DNA of 15,800 bases, taken from the NCBI GenBank assembly GCA_031284025.1, contig JAITAR010000091.1, positions 1 through 15,800 of the forward strand. The letters are read 5' to 3'. Under the pieces are notes generated by a model. It worked only from the letters and a program-made list of their open reading frames with translations. It was not told where the DNA came from and did no database searches. Of the stretch, positions 13,460-15,800 are shown in pieces. How positions within the stretch are numbered: the stretch's first letter is position 1; every line of letters starts with the position of its first letter. Source of the stretch: Rickettsiales bacterium. GTDB lineage: Bacteria > Pseudomonadota > Alphaproteobacteria > Rickettsiales > UBA1997. The translations under genes and the position numbers were made by a program.

Positions 13460-14860
13460 TTATTTTGAGGTGATAGCTGAAAGCTTAAAGTTATCTATTT
13501 TGTTCTTCTCCTGTAAAAATTTGTTCAGATGCACACCGTACAATTTAAGGGAAGCTATAGTTTTGACTTTTGTTGGATTTATTCTCTCATTGTTATAGAT
13601 GATCCCATAGTGCAGATGGGGACCCGTTGACAGTCCAGTATTGCCAACAAAACCTATAACTTCACCTTGTCTAACCCTCTGGCCAACCTTAATATTTCTA
13701 GCTACTCTCAGCAGATGTGCATATTCGCTACTGTAAGAGTTGTTATGCTGTATCAGCAGATAATTACCATAGCCATTTCCGCAACGTCTATCACCTGCTC
13801 TGCAGTTGGATACCACCTTTTTCACAGTACCATTGCCAGCCGCGTAGAATGGGGTGCCGACCGGTACTGCGAAATCAATCCCCCGATGGGCTCGGGTATA
13901 GCCAAGTATGGGATGTCTTCTACTTCCATAGCTGGATGTTATTCTTGCTCCATCCACAGGAGTTTTCAGGAGTGATTTCCTTGTGCTTATGCCATCTTTA
14001 TTAAAATATTCATCCCTACCATTGTAGTTAAATCCATATATTCTGTGGTCTACTCCGCCTACATTCAGATTAGCGTAAACAATGCCACTGCTTCTGGTTT
14101 TGCTGCCATTCTCCGTGGATAAACTTTTAAATATTATTTCTAAACTATCTCCGTTTCGGATATCTCTCTGGAAATCTATGTCGAAACTATATATGTTAAT
14201 TAGGTCTAGAATTATTTCCGCTGGAACATTGGCGGCCACAGCGTCGCTGTAGAGACTTTTATTTATGTTAACGAAATATCTGTTGTAATAGGTTACAGTG
14301 TCGACTCTGTGTTTTTTGGAAATGTACGCTCCATCTGCCTCTCGATAGACGGCGAATTCCATAGAATTGTTTCTATCATATATCCTCAGTTCGTCGATGT
14401 TGGATTTAACGTGTATAATTTTTTCATCTCCTATCTCTACGGCTGTCTTATATCTCACAGAAATCTCCTGGCCAATTTTGAGATTATTCGTGTCAAAAAT
14501 TTTTTTAAGTGCACCGATATAGCCATAGGCATCCTCACTGGATAACTCCATCCTATCAACTAGAATACCCAGAAGGTTGTCTCCCGATCTTACCATATAG
14601 TTCTTTTTTTCTGGACCAACCGTATTATCAAAGTACAACAGCTCGCTGTCTCCTAGAGAATAGGGCGACCTTAGTAGTTTTAGCTCTTCTGAGCTGCGTA
14701 AATTTGACCTGTACTCCACATAGCTACCGTACAAAGGCCATAGTGAGATTAAAAATAGTGCAAACAGTGGAAACGTTTTCTTTCCGTGAATGATTGGTAG
14801 ACACAATCTCTCGTAACACCAGCTGTTTTTCACACACTCTAACGCCGCAAACCTCGCCAT
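13460..14860 (-). CDS. Membrane-anchored M23 (LytM) peptidoglycan endopeptidase
   Basis: The 466-residue protein has a short cytosolic N-terminus, one membrane helix (about 29-47), a periplasmic LysM-like segment (YMVRSGDNLLGILV near 88-101), a middle domain, and a C-terminal LytM domain (about 305-430). Zinc-ligand positions of an active enzyme are intact: H325 and D329 in HRGIDFAVP, H382 in the YAHLLR motif, and H415/H417 in GPHLHYG. The layout matches MepM/YebA-type endopeptidases that cut peptide cross-links for wall growth or division. An insertion at about 351-363 carries two cysteines (C353, C360) that could form a disulfide in the periplasm. It implies that the cell makes peptidoglycan. 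The ATG at 14860 has no clear Shine-Dalgarno sequence. It is divergent from carD and convergent with rpe. Confidence 0.92.
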   Translation of the reverse strand: MARFAALECVKNSWCYERLCLPIIHGKKTFPLFALFLISLWPLYGSYVEYRSNLRSSEELKLLRSPYSLGDSELLYFDNTVGPEKKNYMVRSGDNLLGILVDRMELSSEDAYGYIGALKKIFDTNNLKIGQEISVRYKTAVEIGDEKIIHVKSNIDELRIYDRNNSMEFAVYREADGAYISKKHRVDTVTYYNRYFVNINKSLYSDAVAANVPAEIILDLINIYSFDIDFQRDIRNGDSLEIIFKSLSTENGSKTRSSGIVYANLNVGGVDHRIYGFNYNGRDEYFNKDGISTRKSLLKTPVDGARITSSYGSRRHPILGYTRAHRGIDFAVPVGTPFYAAGNGTVKKVVSNCRAGDRRCGNGYGNYLLIQHNNSYSSEYAHLLRVARNIKVGQRVRQGEVIGFVGNTGLSTGPHLHYGIIYNNERINPTKVKTIASLKLYGVHLNKFLQEKNKIDNFKLSAITSK

Positions 14861-14900
14861 GCTATCTAGCCATCTTTTTGTTCTTACGTTCGAACATCAC

Positions 14901-14929
14901 TTGATTTAATAAGTAAATAGAGATATACT
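14901..14929 (+). promoter_or_regulatory. Sigma70-type promoter for carD
   Basis: TTGATT (14901-14906), exactly 17 bases, TATACT (14924-14929). Predicted start near 14936, giving a leader of about 56 bases. Confidence 0.55.
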
Positions 14930-14940
14930 GAGAATGTAAA
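14912..14940 (-). promoter_or_regulatory. Possible promoter for the M23 peptidase gene
   Basis: On the minus strand TTTACA (14940-14935), 17 bases and TTTACT (14917-14912). It overlaps the divergent carD promoter almost completely, so the two would compete for polymerase. Confidence 0.35.
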
Positions 14941-14991
14941 ACGTTTTTAGTTAAATACAATTGTTTATTAACGTCAATTTTTACATGTGTC

Positions 14992-15522
14992 ATGGGTTTT
15001 GCTTTTAACATCAACGATTACTGTGTCTACAAGACGCATGGGGTTGCTAAAATAGTTAACATTCAAATCATAAAGGTTGCTGGAGTGGAAACACAGTGTT
15101 TAGTACTGCTGTTCGAGAGAGAAAAGCTAACTCTCAGTATTCCCGTGAAATTCAAGGAAAATGGTGACATAAGGAGTCTATCTACACCGGAAGATATAGA
15201 AAAGGTATTTGAAATATTAAAAAGTGGTACAAAGAAATCAAAGGGAATGTGGAGTCGTAGAGCAAAAGAATATAGGGATAAAATAAATTCTGGAGACATA
15301 TTTCAAATCGCTGAGGTCTTGAGGGATCTGACAAGAGATGTGGATGATGCAGATAGATCTTACAGCGAGAGGAGAATCTACGACATTGCTGTCTACAGAT
15401 TAGCCTCCGAATACGCCATAGTAAAAAAAGTCCAATATGAAGAGGCAGAAGAGAGCATAGTTGAGATAGCGAAAGAAAAAATAAAGTTTAGTGAACTTAA
15501 TGCATTTAGGAAGCGGGTTTAA
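14992..15522 (+). CDS. carD: CarD family transcriptional regulator
   Basis: CarD-type proteins bind RNA polymerase beta and the upstream edge of the open promoter complex, stabilising it at rRNA and other promoters. The 176-residue protein has the RNA-polymerase-interaction domain (about 5-58: INDYCVYKTHGVAKIVNIQ, then KLTLSIPV) and a helical DNA-binding domain with GMWSRRAKEY, in which W87 corresponds to the tryptophan that wedges into the minor groove, followed by KINSGDIFQIAEVLRDL and SYSERRIYD. These are the alphaproteobacterial CarD hallmarks. A promoter with 17-base spacing lies upstream. There is no obvious Shine-Dalgarno sequence before the ATG at 14992. The gene ends inside the start of the comF-like gene, suggesting an operon. 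Confidence 0.94.
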   Translation: MGFAFNINDYCVYKTHGVAKIVNIQIIKVAGVETQCLVLLFEREKLTLSIPVKFKENGDIRSLSTPEDIEKVFEILKSGTKKSKGMWSRRAKEYRDKINSGDIFQIAEVLRDLTRDVDDADRSYSERRIYDIAVYRLASEYAIVKKVQYEEAEESIVEIAKEKIKFSELNAFRKRV

Positions 15523-15800
15523 ACAGCTACTTAGAAGATTATTTTTTGCTCTCGTAGATAGTTTATATCCCCATAGGTGTCCTTCGTGCCGAAAAGTAGT
15601 AGAGTCGGAATCATTCTGCAAATCCTGCTGGAAAAAATTGTATTTCATCGAAGGCACCTGCTGTCTTATCTGTGGAGAACCCCTAGGTGTCGGTAAGGAC
15701 TGGAAGTTGGTCTGTGCTGACTGTCTTAAGAGAAATTATTACTTTGATAGAACGATTAGTGTGTTCATATATAATAGGACCATAGCCAGGGCCATATATC
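15500..15800 (+). CDS. comF: ComF family protein (amidophosphoribosyltransferase-like), N-terminal part
   Basis: An ATG at 15500 inside the end of carD opens a frame of 100 codons that runs off the right edge. The amphipathic start is followed by LYPHRCPSC and two zinc-ribbon pairs: C27/C30 with C40/C43, then C55/C58 with C72/C75. After these comes FDRTISVFIYN (82-92), matching the ComF pattern just before the phosphoribosyltransferase domain, which lies outside the window. ComF proteins take part in DNA uptake or processing during transformation in some bacteria; in alphaproteobacteria the role is often unproven. The 23-base overlap with carD suggests translational coupling; no Shine-Dalgarno sequence is evident. 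Family assignment is strong even though the gene is partial. Confidence 0.88.
   Translation, partial: MHLGSGFKQLLRRLFFALVDSLYPHRCPSCRKVVESESFCKSCWKKLYFIEGTCCLICGEPLGVGKDWKLVCADCLKRNYYFDRTISVFIYNRTIARAIY

Noticed and set aside
1..15800. Defence island, CRISPR array, prophage or toxin-antitoxin system
   Set aside because: No spaced repeats, phage genes, nuclease-helicase clusters or paired small genes were found; the window is mainly housekeeping genes.

Overview
The window looks like chromosomal DNA of an AT-rich alphaproteobacterium. The S4, S20, CarD, ComF, CvpA and RmuC proteins read as alphaproteobacterial versions. Intergenic DNA is very AT-rich, genes are closely packed with frequent strand switches, and a lone tRNA-Ala(UGC) stands outside any rRNA operon. 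Together these recall streamlined, host-associated lineages such as Rickettsiales or Holosporales. That placement is an inference; no species can be named from this sequence.

Layout. Positions 1-2484 (minus strand): a cvpA-like gene cut by the window edge, pyruvate kinase (pyk) and ribosomal protein S20 (rpsT). Positions 2546-5367: an rpsT promoter faces away from a promoter for an MgtA-type Mg2+ P-type ATPase. Positions 5392-9692: rmuC (minus), transketolase (plus) and ribosomal protein S4 rpsD (minus). Positions 9777-10940: a decayed IS1-like insertion sequence of about 1.16 kb. It has 25-bp terminal inverted repeats and a transposase broken by a stop codon and frameshifts. Positions 10958-11070: tRNA-Ala with its own promoter. 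Positions 11137-14860: an exported transglutaminase-like protein (minus), ribulose-phosphate 3-epimerase (rpe, plus) and a membrane-anchored LytM/M23 endopeptidase (minus). Positions 14901-15800: carD followed by an overlapping comF-like gene that runs off the right edge.

How the genes work together. tkt and rpe belong to the non-oxidative pentose phosphate pathway and pyk ends glycolysis, so the cell probably keeps central carbon metabolism. rpsT, rpsD, tRNA-Ala and carD serve translation and stable-RNA transcription. The M23 enzyme points to peptidoglycan remodelling. MgtA supplies Mg2+. RmuC and ComF are linked to DNA maintenance and DNA uptake.

Signals. Promoters of the sigma70 type with 17-bp spacers can be read before rpsT, mgtA, tRNA-Ala and carD. 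Clear Shine-Dalgarno sequences are seen only for some genes (pyk, mgtA); many starts lack one. All ten complete genes end in TAG (7) or TAA (3), none in TGA, and several stop codons sit inside or next to short perfect palindromes. I see no CRISPR array, prophage, toxin-antitoxin pair or defence island. The least explained parts are the structured stretch between rpsT and pyk, the stop-codon palindromes and the decayed insertion sequence.
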